Assembly: GCA_036522815.1 (NCBI GenBank)
Contig: DATDFC010000118.1
Location: 1 to 64,000 of the forward strand
DNA length: 64,000 bases
Reading direction: 5' to 3'
DNA from: AG41 sp036522815
GTDB lineage: Bacteria > Gemmatimonadota > Gemmatimonadetes > Gemmatimonadales > GWC2-71-9
Shown here one piece after another: positions 25,769 to 34,342 of this stretch. The number at the start of each line of letters is the position of its first letter. Position 1 is the first letter of the stretch. The notes below the pieces were generated by a model, which was not told the DNA's origin, did not search any database, and worked only from the letters and a program-made list of their open reading frames with translations. The position numbers were made by a program, and so were the translations under genes.

Positions 25769-26239
25769 ATGCGCCCACTCGCGATAGCTGTATCACTACT
25801 CGTCGCTGGGTGCGACCCCGGTTGGACGTATCATGTGGCAACCGATCGAATGCCCCCCGTTCCGACAGCCCCTACGCCGGCCGACTCGGCGCCTTTGTCC
25901 CTAGAACTTCTGGAGGCGCGACTCTTCTCACTCGGACTGCACGTCCGGGTGGCGATCCTGAACGCATCGACGCACGGTCTCACCCTAGACTCTGCCTCGC
26001 TGGGAGTACTTGATCGCGATAGCAGGCCCCTCCCGCTCGCTCTCGTTGGCGGCTGTGCCATCGGATATCCGAAGGCCCACCTGTCGACGTGCAGTCCCTG
26101 GGGCGATTTCTCGGTCCACCCGACGACCCGATTCTTTCGCCCTAACCCAACTCTTCAGGAACTCACGGTTCGAGTGGAGGCTACGACACAGGTGGGCAAA
26201 CACCTCACGCTAACGCTTCCTCTAACCTGGGATAGATGA
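25769..26239 (+). CDS. Putative lipoprotein (cassette gene)
   Basis: 156 aa. Lipobox VSLLVAGCDPG (Cys about residue 15). A Pro-rich linker (PPVPTAPTPADSAP) follows, then a beta-rich domain (LHVRVAILNASTHGLTLDSASLGVLDRDSRPLPLAL) that looks Ig-like. Unknown function. Confidence 0.65.
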   Translation: MRPLAIAVSLLVAGCDPGWTYHVATDRMPPVPTAPTPADSAPLSLELLEARLFSLGLHVRVAILNASTHGLTLDSASLGVLDRDSRPLPLALVGGCAIGYPKAHLSTCSPWGDFSVHPTTRFFRPNPTLQELTVRVEATTQVGKHLTLTLPLTWDR

Positions 26240-26260
26240 TCGAAATGCCGAAGCCGAGCC

Positions 26261-26398
26261 GCCTAACATACGCTTGAAGGTGTCGGGCCTGCTCTTAAAG
26301 GAATCGGCCGTTGCCTCGCCGGGCTCGCCTCCGCGCGGGCGGCCGGTCCCTTGCGCCCGCGAGCACGCCGCCCGCAGCTTAAGCGCGATCCGTTAGGC
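26261..26398 (+). repeat. attC site 15
   Basis: 138 bp, complete, CTTAAAGGAATCGGCC loop (as sites 2 and 20). Confidence 0.9.
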
Positions 26399-26547
26399 AG
26401 AACGCGCGGGCACTATGTCACCTTTCGGTACGCCTGAAACGAATCCAGTCGTGCGAGGACCCCACCTCTTTCTCCGGCGCCCCCGACAACGGGCCAAGTG
26501 CGCCCGGCCGGCCGCGGGGCTGAGTATGCCACGCAAGGACGTGACAG

Positions 26548-27465
26548 ATGAAGGCGATAGTGGTGACGGACCAGGCTGCGGGAACGGCCAGGATGAAGCT
26601 GGTGGAGCGGCCCGAGCCGCAGCCATCGATCAGCGACGTTGTCGTTCAGGTTTATGCCTCGGGATTCGTTAACACTGAGCTGGGTTGGCCTTCGACCTGG
26701 ACCGATCGCCTCGACCGTGACCGAACGCCCTCGATCCCCGGGCACGAGCTGGCCGGAGTGGTCACCGCCCTTGGTTATGGCACCACGGGGCTCTCGGTCG
26801 GACAGCGGGTGTTCGGCCTCACGGACTGGTATCGCGACGGCACCCTGGCCGAGTACGCGGCCGTCGAAGCACGCAACCTCGCGCCGCTGCCGGGCGACGT
26901 CGACTTCACGGTGGGCGCGAGCCTGCCGATCTCGGGCCTCACTGCGTGGCAGGGACTGTTCGAGCACGGCCGCCTTCGGGCAGGGCAGAGCGTCATCGCG
27001 CACGGCGCGGCCGGCGCAGTCGGGTCAATGGTGACGCAACTCGCACGCTTGGCGGGCGCGTACGTCATCGGCACCGGACGCGCCGCCGATCGTCAGAAGG
27101 CGCTCGACTTCGGCGCGAACGAATTCATCGACCTCGACACCGAGGTCCTGGAAGACGTCGGCGGAGTCGATCTCGTGTTCGATCTCATTGGCGGCGACAT
27201 CGGGAAGCGGTCCGCGCGCCTGGTTCGAGCCGGAGGAACGCTCGTGTCCATCGTCGGACCGGTCGAGGCGCGGCCCGCCGACGGCTTGGCGGTCGACTTC
27301 GTCGTCGAATCCGATCGCCCCCAACTGAGCGAGATCGTTCAGCGAGTGCGGGACGGACGGCTGCGCACGAACATCGGCACCGTCTCCGCCCTCGACGATG
27401 CCGTCGCTGCCTTCAACTCGACCGAACGACGCCCGGGGAAGACGATCATCCGCGTTCATCTGTGA
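26548..27465 (+). CDS. Quinone oxidoreductase-like MDR family enzyme (cassette gene)
   Basis: 305 aa, full-length zinc-independent medium-chain dehydrogenase/reductase. GroES-like N-terminus (PSIPGHELAGVV, VGQRVFGLTDW), then the Rossmann segment GAAGAVGSMVTQLARLAGAYVIGT. The catalytic/structural zinc Cys residues of alcohol dehydrogenases are absent. Probably NADPH-dependent. The 149 bp before the start is unusually long, and it is the only cassette closed by the divergent attC 16, so it likely came from another integron pool. Confidence 0.88.
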   Translation: MKAIVVTDQAAGTARMKLVERPEPQPSISDVVVQVYASGFVNTELGWPSTWTDRLDRDRTPSIPGHELAGVVTALGYGTTGLSVGQRVFGLTDWYRDGTLAEYAAVEARNLAPLPGDVDFTVGASLPISGLTAWQGLFEHGRLRAGQSVIAHGAAGAVGSMVTQLARLAGAYVIGTGRAADRQKALDFGANEFIDLDTEVLEDVGGVDLVFDLIGGDIGKRSARLVRAGGTLVSIVGPVEARPADGLAVDFVVESDRPQLSEIVQRVRDGRLRTNIGTVSALDDAVAAFNSTERRPGKTIIRVHL

Positions 27466-27499
27466 GGATACAGGGAAGGCTCGGTATCGTCGCGCGTCT

Positions 27500-27598
27500 G
27501 CGTAACAAGCGGCTGGAGCTGACGCCGCCCGTCGTATGTAGAATTGCTTTTGTGAACAACACAGCACGGCGGCGCAGCTCAGCCGCTTCTCGTTAGAC
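27500..27598 (+). repeat. attC site 16 (divergent sequence, same fold)
   Basis: 99 bp, GCGTAAC to GTTAGAC. Left arm AAGCGGCTGGAGCTGACGCC, right arm GGCGCAGCTCAGCCGCTT: complementary with two unpaired left-arm bases, the attC architecture built from different bases than the rest of the array. Confidence 0.85.
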
Positions 27599-27710
27599 GG
27601 CCCCCACGCCCTTCGTTCGCCACGCCGTTTTCATCGTTTCGTAATCTGTGCCATACGTGCGGTCCATCGCGGCTTTCTAGCATTGGTGAAGCACGTCACA
27701 CGAGGATCCA

Positions 27711-28211
27711 ATGTTCGGATCGCGCGTCATCCAGTTGGCGAGTATGGGGTGGTCTCTCTCGGTTGTTGCTCTCGTGCTGAAATCAGGGCTGCTAGTGGCG
27801 CTCGTCGCACCTCCCGACGGCAAACAAGACCCTCTGAGTGTCTCGATCCCGGTGCTCAAGCAGTCAGAGGTTTTCAAGGCAGCCGCAGTCGGCGAAGCCG
27901 GCATCACACCCAATGAAGTGTTGGCTTGGCGCGTGATTTTCAACAGTCCAGATCGATATTCGGTCTTTCGCGACCTCCTTGCCACAGGTTCAACGTCTGG
28001 ACGGTTGTACGCGTTAGCCAGGCTGTGGTTCGGAAACGCCGATGAGTTTGTAGCTGGCGCCAAGAAGCTGCGCACGGAGGGCGGCATGATTACCACTGTT
28101 AGAGGCTGCATCGTCAGCTCGGAGTCACTTGGCGGGTTGATCGACGAAATTGCGGCGGGCGACTGGAGCCGGGAGTTTCTGGCAGCAGGTCGGGTGATAA
28201 TGGTACGGTAG
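27711..28211 (+). CDS. Hypothetical protein with N-terminal membrane segment (cassette gene)
   Basis: 166 aa, RBS GAGGAT 4 nt before ATG. N-terminal hydrophobic stretch (WSLSVVALVLKSGLLVALVA), then a helical soluble region (SGRLYALARLWFGNADEFVAGAKKL). No family recognised. The 112 bp between attC 16 and the start are relatively AT-rich and could carry a promoter. Confidence 0.6.
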   Translation: MFGSRVIQLASMGWSLSVVALVLKSGLLVALVAPPDGKQDPLSVSIPVLKQSEVFKAAAVGEAGITPNEVLAWRVIFNSPDRYSVFRDLLATGSTSGRLYALARLWFGNADEFVAGAKKLRTEGGMITTVRGCIVSSESLGGLIDEIAAGDWSREFLAAGRVIMVR

Positions 28212-28215
28212 GGCC

Positions 28216-28305
28216 GTCTAACACGCGCTTGAAGCTGGCGGCGCGCGTAGATTAAGGAATGAATCGTTTTTTAGCGCGCGGCAGCTTAAGCGCGATCCGT
28301 TAGGC
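28216..28305 (+). repeat. attC site 17
   Basis: 90 bp, GTCTAAC to GTTAGGC, GTAGATTAAGGAATGAATC loop (as site 7). Confidence 0.9.
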
Positions 28306-28335
28306 GCACGCCAAACACCTGGTAGGTCATGTCTC

Positions 28336-28692
28336 GTGCCAGCCAGCTCGAGCTTCCGAACCTTTGTCATCGACCAGCTGAGTCGCGTGATCCCACGCGT
28401 CCGCGCCCGGAGCATGTTCGGCGGTGTCGGCATCTACGCGAGCGATCGCTTTTTCGCCCTGATCGCCGATGACACGCTCTACTTGAAGGTGGATGAGTCC
28501 AATCGCCCGGACTTCGAGACGCGCGGCATGGGCCCATTCCGACCGTACGGTGAGCATGGGGAGGTCATGCAGTATTACGAGGTGCCCGCCGAGCTCCTCG
28601 ACGACCCGGAGGCACTGCGCCCGTGGGCTGAGAAGGCGATCGCTGCGGCAGGGCGGAAGAAGGTCAAGCGTTCGGGTCGCGGCGGCGCCTAA
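28336..28692 (+). CDS. TfoX N-terminal domain protein (cassette gene)
   Basis: 118 aa from GTG 28336; the ATG at 28329 is out of frame. The TfoX-N pattern is clear: RARSMFGGVGIYASDRFFALIADDTLYLKVD...GPFRPYG...YYEVPAELLDDPEALRPWAEKA. Stand-alone TfoX-N proteins are not shown to regulate competence. The stop is the TAA of attC 18. A second TfoX-N gene lies at 46446. Confidence 0.88.
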   Translation: MPASSSFRTFVIDQLSRVIPRVRARSMFGGVGIYASDRFFALIADDTLYLKVDESNRPDFETRGMGPFRPYGEHGEVMQYYEVPAELLDDPEALRPWAEKAIAAAGRKKVKRSGRGGA

Positions 28693-28823
28693 CATGCGCT
28701 TGAAGCTGCCGGCCGCTCACAAGTGGGCAGAATTGCGTTCTCTCGCCCGTCAGCCTCGTCGGCGGCTCGATCCCCTTGCGCCGGCGCTCATTGCGCCCGC
28801 AGCCTAAGCGCGATCCGTTAGGC
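28687..28823 (+). repeat. attC site 18
   Basis: 137 bp, complete, AGAATTGCGTTCTCTC loop. Right arm AGCCTAAGCGCG. Confidence 0.9.
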
Positions 28824-28837
28824 GGCGTGCGCCGACC

Positions 28838-28990
28838 ATGAAGCCAGATTGGGTCGGTTGGATCGTTGCGAGCGTACTTGCACTGTTGGGCGCTTGGATA
28901 ATCATCTTCAACTACGCGACAGTCATCAGGTGGTATCGCCACCGTGCGGCCTCGTCTCGCAGGCGAGCAGCACCGGCGTATGACGGTTAG
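28838..28990 (+). CDS. Small single-pass membrane protein, 50 aa (cassette gene)
   Basis: Starts 14 bp after the attC 18 core: MKPDWVGWIVASVLALLGAW with one helix (about residues 6-28), then a basic tail (RWYRHRAASSRRRAAP). Cassette-proximal position and clean helix-plus-basic-tail design support a real gene despite its size. It shares its cassette with the gene at 29039. Confidence 0.55.
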   Translation: MKPDWVGWIVASVLALLGAWIIIFNYATVIRWYRHRAASSRRRAAPAYDG

Positions 28991-29038
28991 CTTGAGGGTG
29001 ACCCGTCCGATTCTGAGCACTCTTCACAAGAGGAGAAC

Positions 29039-29485
29039 ATGTCATCTCACGGAGGTTCGGTTCCTTGCCAGACCGGTCCCATTCTGGTCGGCATCCTCTT
29101 CGCGCTCGTCACGCCGCTTATCGGACAAGGGACGCCAGGCCACTTCTATCACGTCAATTACTATCAGGTCCAACAAGGCCAGGAGAAGGTATACGACTCC
29201 GCCCTCGCGCACGTCGTCTCCCCGGTGTTCGACGAAATGGTGAAGCGCAAAGCCGCCGTATCATACCTGTTGCTGAAAAAGGTCGCCGGCTCTGGCGACT
29301 ACACCCATCTCGTGATTGTCGAGGTGGCAAAGCCATCTGCTGCTGAGGGCAGTTTTCAGCAGCAACTGGACGCAGCGTCGCAAGCGACGTTGCATCGGTC
29401 CTGGAACGATGCGACTGCGGGATTCCCGGAGCTGCGGCGCTTCGTCCACGCCGAGCAGTACACGACCGTGGGCCAAGGGCACTGA
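29039..29485 (+). CDS. Hypothetical protein, possible dimeric alpha/beta-barrel fold (cassette gene)
   Basis: 148 aa with a good RBS (GAGGAG). N-terminal hydrophobic segment (ILVGILFALVTPLIGQG) is a probable signal. The body HFYHVNYYQVQQGQEKVYDSA...YLLLKKVAGSGDYTHLVIVE has the strand-helix spacing of small ferredoxin-like dimeric proteins, but I cannot name a family. 29486-29700 after it contains no convincing gene. Confidence 0.6.
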   Translation: MSSHGGSVPCQTGPILVGILFALVTPLIGQGTPGHFYHVNYYQVQQGQEKVYDSALAHVVSPVFDEMVKRKAAVSYLLLKKVAGSGDYTHLVIVEVAKPSAAEGSFQQQLDAASQATLHRSWNDATAGFPELRRFVHAEQYTTVGQGH

Positions 29486-29700
29486 GATACGCAGCGCATC
29501 GGCAAGGTCGGGTATCGAGCTCAAGGCGAGTCCCGATGCGCCGTGCCCGGGCGCATCGAAGAGCGATGGCCTCGCGCAGCCCGCGGGACCCGAGGGTGGC
29601 GCGGTAGGCGTGGGTTCCGTAGTGATCGACTTGGGGTGTCTGGCAATGGTAGTGGACGCAGAGATATGGCAGCAGCTATTGAGGAAGTGAAGGGCACGCC

Positions 29701-29842
29701 GCCTAACAAGCGCTTGAAGCTGACGGGCGGTGACCGCTTTAAGGGAAGCGGAGTGTTGTGCCCCTAGCGGGGCACGGACTGCGTCCGCCACCCTTGCGCC
29801 AGCGGGCGGGTCGCCCGCAGCTTAAGCTGCGATCCGTTAGGC
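29701..29842 (+). repeat. attC site 19
   Basis: 142 bp, complete, GGTGACCGCTTTAAGGGAAG loop. Right arm has one extra base (AAGCTGCGATCC). Confidence 0.9.
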
Positions 29843-29871
29843 AGCGTGCCTCGCCTCGTGGAATACACTCT

Positions 29872-30798
29872 GTGCTCTTTGTGTCAGGTGTAGTCACCCG
29901 AATCGGCCGGTTCCTGATCGCGGCTACGCTCTGGACGGGACGGGGCGTCCCGGCTCAGGCACAGGACTCGCTGCGACTAGGGGCACCGTCCGGACTGCAG
30001 CTCTTGGTCGATGAGCACAATACCGCGCCCACGCTGCGCGTGGTATTGCCAGGTCGCCCCGCATCGGACTCCTCCATCAAGGTTCTGTTTCCGGAGCACG
30101 TGACAGCGGTGCGGCATGGAGATGCCGATGGGCAGCGCCTGTACCTGTGGGAACCGGGCACCCGAGCTCACCGACCCGTGTGGCGACGCCTTCGCAACGC
30201 GCTTGAGTATGAGCGCGACTTGCCCGGGTCTGTGCGCGTTGTTGCCCGCGCCACACTCGACTCTGATGGAGTGCTCTTTCGGTACGAGTTTCGCAATGGC
30301 TCAGCGACCGCGTACGACATGATCTACGCGGTCACCGATCCGCGGTTGACCTCCCTGTTCCACGATGTGCGCCTCGAGCGAACTTACGTGCATTATGCGT
30401 CCGGCTTGGAGCTGCTGGGCGCAGAGACGCCTGCGCGTCTGACTGTCCCTTTGGAGCAGTGGCTGCCGGCAAGGTATCTCGCCTCGTTTACGTGGCCCGT
30501 GCCACCCCAGCGGGTCGAGCGCCGAGAAGACGGGATCACATATTACCACACGACGCGTCGCGTTGACGAGCCCTTCATCGCGACGGTCTCTTCCGATACC
30601 GCTTGGGTGGTCGCGAGCTTCACTCGGAGCACCGGGAATGTATGGAGCAATCCCGCGCTCACGTGCCAGCACGTGGATCCGCAGACAGCACTCCCGCCTG
30701 GTGCGACCGCGGTCACCGAAATCAAGCTGCTGGTCGTCCGCGGGTCGCTCCGCAGCGCCTTTCAGCAGATGCTACTGCAGCGTCACCTGTTGCACTAG
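29872..30798 (+). CDS. Hypothetical secreted protein (cassette gene)
   Basis: 308 aa from GTG 29872 (alternative GTG 29884); no ATG is available, and the longer ORF would start inside attC 19. Signal-like N-terminus (FLIAATLWTGRGVPAQA-Q). The mature part looks like an all-beta periplasmic protein (VRLERTYVHYASGLELLGAETPARLTVPLEQWLP). Family not recognised. Confidence 0.6.
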   Translation: MLFVSGVVTRIGRFLIAATLWTGRGVPAQAQDSLRLGAPSGLQLLVDEHNTAPTLRVVLPGRPASDSSIKVLFPEHVTAVRHGDADGQRLYLWEPGTRAHRPVWRRLRNALEYERDLPGSVRVVARATLDSDGVLFRYEFRNGSATAYDMIYAVTDPRLTSLFHDVRLERTYVHYASGLELLGAETPARLTVPLEQWLPARYLASFTWPVPPQRVERREDGITYYHTTRRVDEPFIATVSSDTAWVVASFTRSTGNVWSNPALTCQHVDPQTALPPGATAVTEIKLLVVRGSLRSAFQQMLLQRHLLH

Positions 30799-30827
30799 GG
30801 AGCAACCGCTCGCGATGCTGGCACGCT

Positions 30828-30965
30828 GCCTAACATGCGCTTGAGGCTGTCGGGCCTGTTCTTAAAGGAATCGGCCCTTGCCTCGCCTGGCGCGCCTCTG
30901 CGGCGCAGGCTGGTGCCTTGCGCCCGCCCGCACGCCGCCCGCAGCTTAAGCGCGATCCGTTAGGC
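30828..30965 (+). repeat. attC site 20
   Basis: 138 bp, complete, CTTAAAGGAATCGGCC loop. Left arm GCGCTTGAGGCTG. Confidence 0.9.
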
Positions 30966-31000
30966 CGCGCGGCGACTATCGTTCAAAGGAGGGCCTCTCT

Positions 31001-31183
31001 ATGGCTAAGCAGCTTGCATGTAACGATCTCATGAAGGGCTGCAAGTTCGTCGCCAAGGCGCCCAATGAACAGGAACTCTTGAAACAAGTAGCCTCCCATG
31101 CCGCACAAGCACATGGTGTCAAAGAGATCACCCCCGACCTGCTCGCAAAGGTACGATCGGCAATGAAGGAAGTCCCCGCGTGA
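31001..31183 (+). CDS. DUF1059 small protein (cassette gene)
   Basis: 60 aa, AAAGGAGGG upstream. LACNDLMKGCKFVAKAPNEQELLKQVASHAAQAHGVKEIT matches DUF1059, with the paired Cys and the HA..HG motif, suggesting metal binding. Function unknown. A tidy one-gene cassette. Confidence 0.88.
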   Translation: MAKQLACNDLMKGCKFVAKAPNEQELLKQVASHAAQAHGVKEITPDLLAKVRSAMKEVPA

Positions 31184-31202
31184 CGGAGATCCCGGACGCG
31201 CG

Positions 31203-31304
31203 GCCTACCAAGCGCTTGAAGCTGGCGGGCCCGGCTCTTAGGGGAAGAATTATGTTTGTGAACCTCAAGCCTGCGCGCCGCAGCTGAAGCGCGATCCGTT
31301 AGGC
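31203..31304 (+). repeat. attC site 21 (mutated inverse core)
   Basis: 102 bp. Inverse core is GCCTACC instead of GCCTAAC; GTTAGGC end intact. Loop as site 9. Confidence 0.85.
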
Positions 31305-31316
31305 GGCGGCTCGAGC

Positions 31317-31742
31317 ATGGCCAGTCAGCGTCGTACAGCAAGCACCGCTGCTCGTGGTGTCCGGGTCCAGGACGCGCGGCGATTGCTGCTTGGCCTTCCG
31401 AAGGTCATCGAGGGCCGGTCTTATGGCATGCCTTCCTTCCTGCTCAATGGCCGGTTTCTCGCGCGATTGCGCGACGATGATACGGTTCTGGTGCTGCAGT
31501 TAGCGACGATTGCTGAGCGCGAAGTTCTCATGCAGCTGGAGCCGGAAGCGTTCTTCTTCACCGAACACTACCGTAATTACCCCGCGGTGCTGATTCGTTT
31601 AGCGGAAGTTCCGCGCTCGCTGTTGGCCGACGTCGTGGCAGAATCGTGGCGCCATGTAGAGGCAATGCCACCAGGCCGGCGGCGGCCAAAACCTGCGCCA
31701 GCCCGAAAGCGCCCTCGCCGCACGTCGCGGCGCCCGCGATGA
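31317..31742 (+). CDS. MmcQ/YjbR family protein (cassette gene)
   Basis: 141 aa. LLLGLPKVIEGRSYGMPSFLLNGRFLARLRDDDTVLVLQ...PEAFFFTEHYRNYPAVLIRL is the YjbR/CyaY-like signature; family members are proposed DNA binders. The C-terminal tail is very basic (RRRPKPAPARKRPRRTSRRP), which would suit nucleic-acid binding. No attC separates it from the next gene, only TCATTAGGCC at 31755-31764, a likely core remnant. Confidence 0.85.
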   Translation: MASQRRTASTAARGVRVQDARRLLLGLPKVIEGRSYGMPSFLLNGRFLARLRDDDTVLVLQLATIAEREVLMQLEPEAFFFTEHYRNYPAVLIRLAEVPRSLLADVVAESWRHVEAMPPGRRRPKPAPARKRPRRTSRRPR

Positions 31743-31802
31743 TCACGAGTGGGTCTCATTAGGCCGCCGGCACCGTTAAGGACACCGATAGGGTCGGGGG
31801 AC

Positions 31803-32279
31803 ATGACTCGGTCGCTCACCAGCGTGCAGTACCGCGAGGCTGCCGCCGCAGACGTACCAGCCATGGTCCGTAGTCGCCTAGCGGATCCCGCGGCGGGCGT
31901 GGCCGACCCCCGGATGGCGGCATACCTCGATGGCCAACACCACCCGCAGCAAGCTCTACCACGCCGCGTCAGCTACGTTGCAGAAGCGGGGGACGCCGTG
32001 GTCGGCTACATCGCTGGACACCTCAGCCATCGGTATGAATGCGAGGGCGAGCTGCAATACCTCTTTGTCGCTCCCCAGTATCGGAGAACGGGAATAGCCT
32101 CGGAGCTGTTCCGCCTGCTGGCGCGTTGGTTCAGCCACCAGGGCGCACGGCGAATCTGCGTGAACGTTGAACCCGATAACGCCGGCGCCCGTGCTTTCTA
32201 CCGGCGTCACGGCGCCATTACGCTACACCCGTTCTGGCTTGTGTGGAGCGACATTCGCGCTACCATCGGTGCAGCCTAA
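31803..32279 (+). CDS. GNAT family N-acetyltransferase (cassette gene)
   Basis: 158 aa from ATG 31803. Acetyl-CoA binding motif QYLFVAPQYRRTGIASELFRLL, then CVNVEPDNAGARAFYRRHGA. Substrate unknown. The stop is the TAA of attC 22. An upstream GTG at 31749 would run through the eroded cassette junction and is not preferred. Confidence 0.88.
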   Translation: MTRSLTSVQYREAAAADVPAMVRSRLADPAAGVADPRMAAYLDGQHHPQQALPRRVSYVAEAGDAVVGYIAGHLSHRYECEGELQYLFVAPQYRRTGIASELFRLLARWFSHQGARRICVNVEPDNAGARAFYRRHGAITLHPFWLVWSDIRATIGAA

Positions 32280-32408
32280 CAAGCGCTTGAGCCTGGCGGG
32301 CGCTCGGGTGGGAAGAATTGCGTTCCCCCGCCGGCGGGCTCGTTCAGCGGCTCCACCTCCTTGCGACCTCGGGCGTTGCGCCCGCAGCTGAGGCGTGATC
32401 CGTTAGGC
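32274..32408 (+). repeat. attC site 22
   Basis: 135 bp, complete, GAAGAATTGCGTTCCCC loop. Right arm CAGCTGAGGCGTG. Confidence 0.9.
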
Positions 32409-32432
32409 GGCCACCTACACTTACCGAGCGGC

Positions 32433-33698
32433 ATGCGAATACTGAGGCTTGCAGTTCTCCTCTTCGGCGCATACGCCTGCACAAGGCCCTCGCCCCCCGG
32501 GCCACCCGTACGCCTCGCCGGCGACATCTCCGACACGATCATCGTCAATAGCCGCTGGCCGAAGCGCCTTCCCGTGCACGCATTCGACGCGAAGGGCCGG
32601 GCCATCGTGGGGGCGCCCATCCGCTTCGACCGGCTGGACGGCGCCGAGGTGCCAATCACGAGCGCGGGAGCGGTGCAGTGCACGAAATCCGGAGACTTCA
32701 GCGTGCAGGCCGTCCTGGATAGCCTCACGACCCGCGTGTTCGTGCGCTGCCGGCTCGTCGATATCGTGCAGGTCCAGGGGCCGATCCAGTTCGTGCTCGG
32801 CGACTCGGAGCTTGGCCGGCCACGTGCCGTTCCGCTCGGAGTGTACAGTTCGGACGGGCGCCCCGTCTCGCTCTACACTGCAAGCATCTTCTTGGCGGAC
32901 AGTGACGTTGCTACGCTCCGCGGGACCACCATCTACCCTCTATCACCTGGCCCAACAGTCGTGGGCGTGCACATCGGTGACCGGGATGGGGGCACCGGAG
33001 TGCACATCTACCAGCGCGTGGACGGACTGGCCGCGCTCGATACACTCCTGCGTGTGCACCCAGGGCGGCGAGCCTTCGCCGTGCCACTCCGCATGGAAAG
33101 CGGCACCCAATATCGGCAGGGCCTTCCACCAGGCGGTTGGATGCTCACGGTGCTCCCCCGCGAGCAAAGCGGTCCGAATCCAATCCGCATGTTCGTGGAC
33201 GGCGCAGCCTGTGATTCAAACCTCCTCAATGATCCCGGACGCCTCGGCTGCGGAGCAGGGTCGCGCGCCAGCATAATTGTCTACCGTCCGTTCTCGAGGC
33301 GTCCCTCGAAACCCGCGACCGCGTATCTCCTCGTCCGAGGAATGGGAAGCGGAGATCCGAGGCGCTTCGTCCCGCGAGTCCGAGCGACACCAGGAGACCT
33401 GATTTGCGTCAAGAAGTTGCTGCGAGCACGCGGTTACGATCTGCAGCTGAAATCCCCCGACGACCAGTTGCTCCAAATGGGCCGTCGCGGGCAACTGGGC
33501 ACCGACGCTCGGCGCGAGTGGATCGAGGTTCGATTCGTGCCGGATGAGTCTGAACCCACCCTCCGGGGCAGAGCCTGGGCGCTAGATTCCTACCCGACAG
33601 AGCGGTCTCTCGAGCGCAATCCTGTCGTTGTGCAGCCTGCGGAGGTGACGCTTACGGATGCGCGCGAGGTGTTGCAACGGTGTGGCCGCGATCGATGA
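32433..33698 (+). CDS. Large putative lipoprotein with Ig-like domains (cassette gene)
   Basis: 421 aa from ATG 32433. Lipobox-like LLFGAYACTRP. Segments such as HAFDAKGRAIVGAPIRFDRLDG and GDFSVQAVLDSLTTRVFVRC resemble bacterial Ig-like (Big) repeats. The C-terminal about 250 residues, with five Cys, are unrecognised. One of the largest cassette genes. It is followed by a bare inverse core (33735), not a full attC. Confidence 0.65.
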   Translation: MRILRLAVLLFGAYACTRPSPPGPPVRLAGDISDTIIVNSRWPKRLPVHAFDAKGRAIVGAPIRFDRLDGAEVPITSAGAVQCTKSGDFSVQAVLDSLTTRVFVRCRLVDIVQVQGPIQFVLGDSELGRPRAVPLGVYSSDGRPVSLYTASIFLADSDVATLRGTTIYPLSPGPTVVGVHIGDRDGGTGVHIYQRVDGLAALDTLLRVHPGRRAFAVPLRMESGTQYRQGLPPGGWMLTVLPREQSGPNPIRMFVDGAACDSNLLNDPGRLGCGAGSRASIIVYRPFSRRPSKPATAYLLVRGMGSGDPRRFVPRVRATPGDLICVKKLLRARGYDLQLKSPDDQLLQMGRRGQLGTDARREWIEVRFVPDESEPTLRGRAWALDSYPTERSLERNPVVVQPAEVTLTDAREVLQRCGRDR

Positions 33699-33734
33699 CA
33701 GGTGCGCCTCACGCGCTAACAATGACGGGTGGCC

Positions 33735-33748
33735 GCCTAACATGGCGG
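33735..33748 (+). repeat. attC remnant: inverse core only
   Basis: GCCTAACATGGCGG; no right arm or GTTAGGC follows before the next gene. 33749-33848 holds no gene. Confidence 0.5.
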
Positions 33749-33848
33749 ACAGGCAGGCACCACTCACTCTTTGTGACGCGGAGAGCCTCCCCTAGGTAAA
33801 CACATATGGTCGATACATCACGCTAAGGTGCCCGATTCCGGAGCCCCC

Positions 33849-34325
33849 ATGTCGCGTATTTCCCCAACACTCCCGTCGCGCGCCGCCCCGATACTCCTCC
33901 TAGCGAGCACCACCCTTACCTGCGGTCAGCCCCTAGCCCCCAGTGCCCTCGCCGGTTCGTACGTACTGGAGAGCGTCGCGCTCGAGCCGATCCCGACGGT
34001 GCTCTTCAGCAGTTCGGATGTCACCATTCGGGTGCTCGCTGATACCCTGCGGTTCCATGGCACGGGCACCGGTACGCAAACGGGGCTCCAAGTGGTCCAG
34101 TCTCAGAGTTCGCCAAGCCTCACGGACACCGTGGCTGTGAACAACCAGTTTGCCTTTCAGGTCGTAGATAGTCGATTTGAAATCACCTACGCGTGTCCGA
34201 TCACCGCTAACTGTGTGCCAGGCCCGCACCTCGTCGGCCAGCCTCTCGCCGATGGCCTACGAGTGGACCACGCCCTGGGCGACCGAGTTCCCCTCATTTA
34301 TGGGCGCCTCGGAAGCCGGCCATGA
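33849..34325 (+). CDS. Putative lipoprotein (cassette gene)
   Basis: 158 aa from ATG 33849. Signal with LLLASTTLTCGQP (Cys about residue 25). The mature part is beta-rich (LAGSYVLESVALEPIPTVLF...LRFHGTGTGTQTGLQV). Two later Cys (YACPITANC) may form a disulfide. Unknown function; similar in style to other Gemmatimonadota-type small lipoproteins here. Confidence 0.65.
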   Translation: MSRISPTLPSRAAPILLLASTTLTCGQPLAPSALAGSYVLESVALEPIPTVLFSSSDVTIRVLADTLRFHGTGTGTQTGLQVVQSQSSPSLTDTVAVNNQFAFQVVDSRFEITYACPITANCVPGPHLVGQPLADGLRVDHALGDRVPLIYGRLGSRP

Positions 34326-34342
34326 AGGGTCCGGAGGCGCCT

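Noticed and set aside
29486..29700. A gene after the 29039 cassette gene (frame ending 29690)
   Set aside because: The frame starts inside the preceding gene, is Gly/Ala/Pro-rich, and has no start or RBS of its own.
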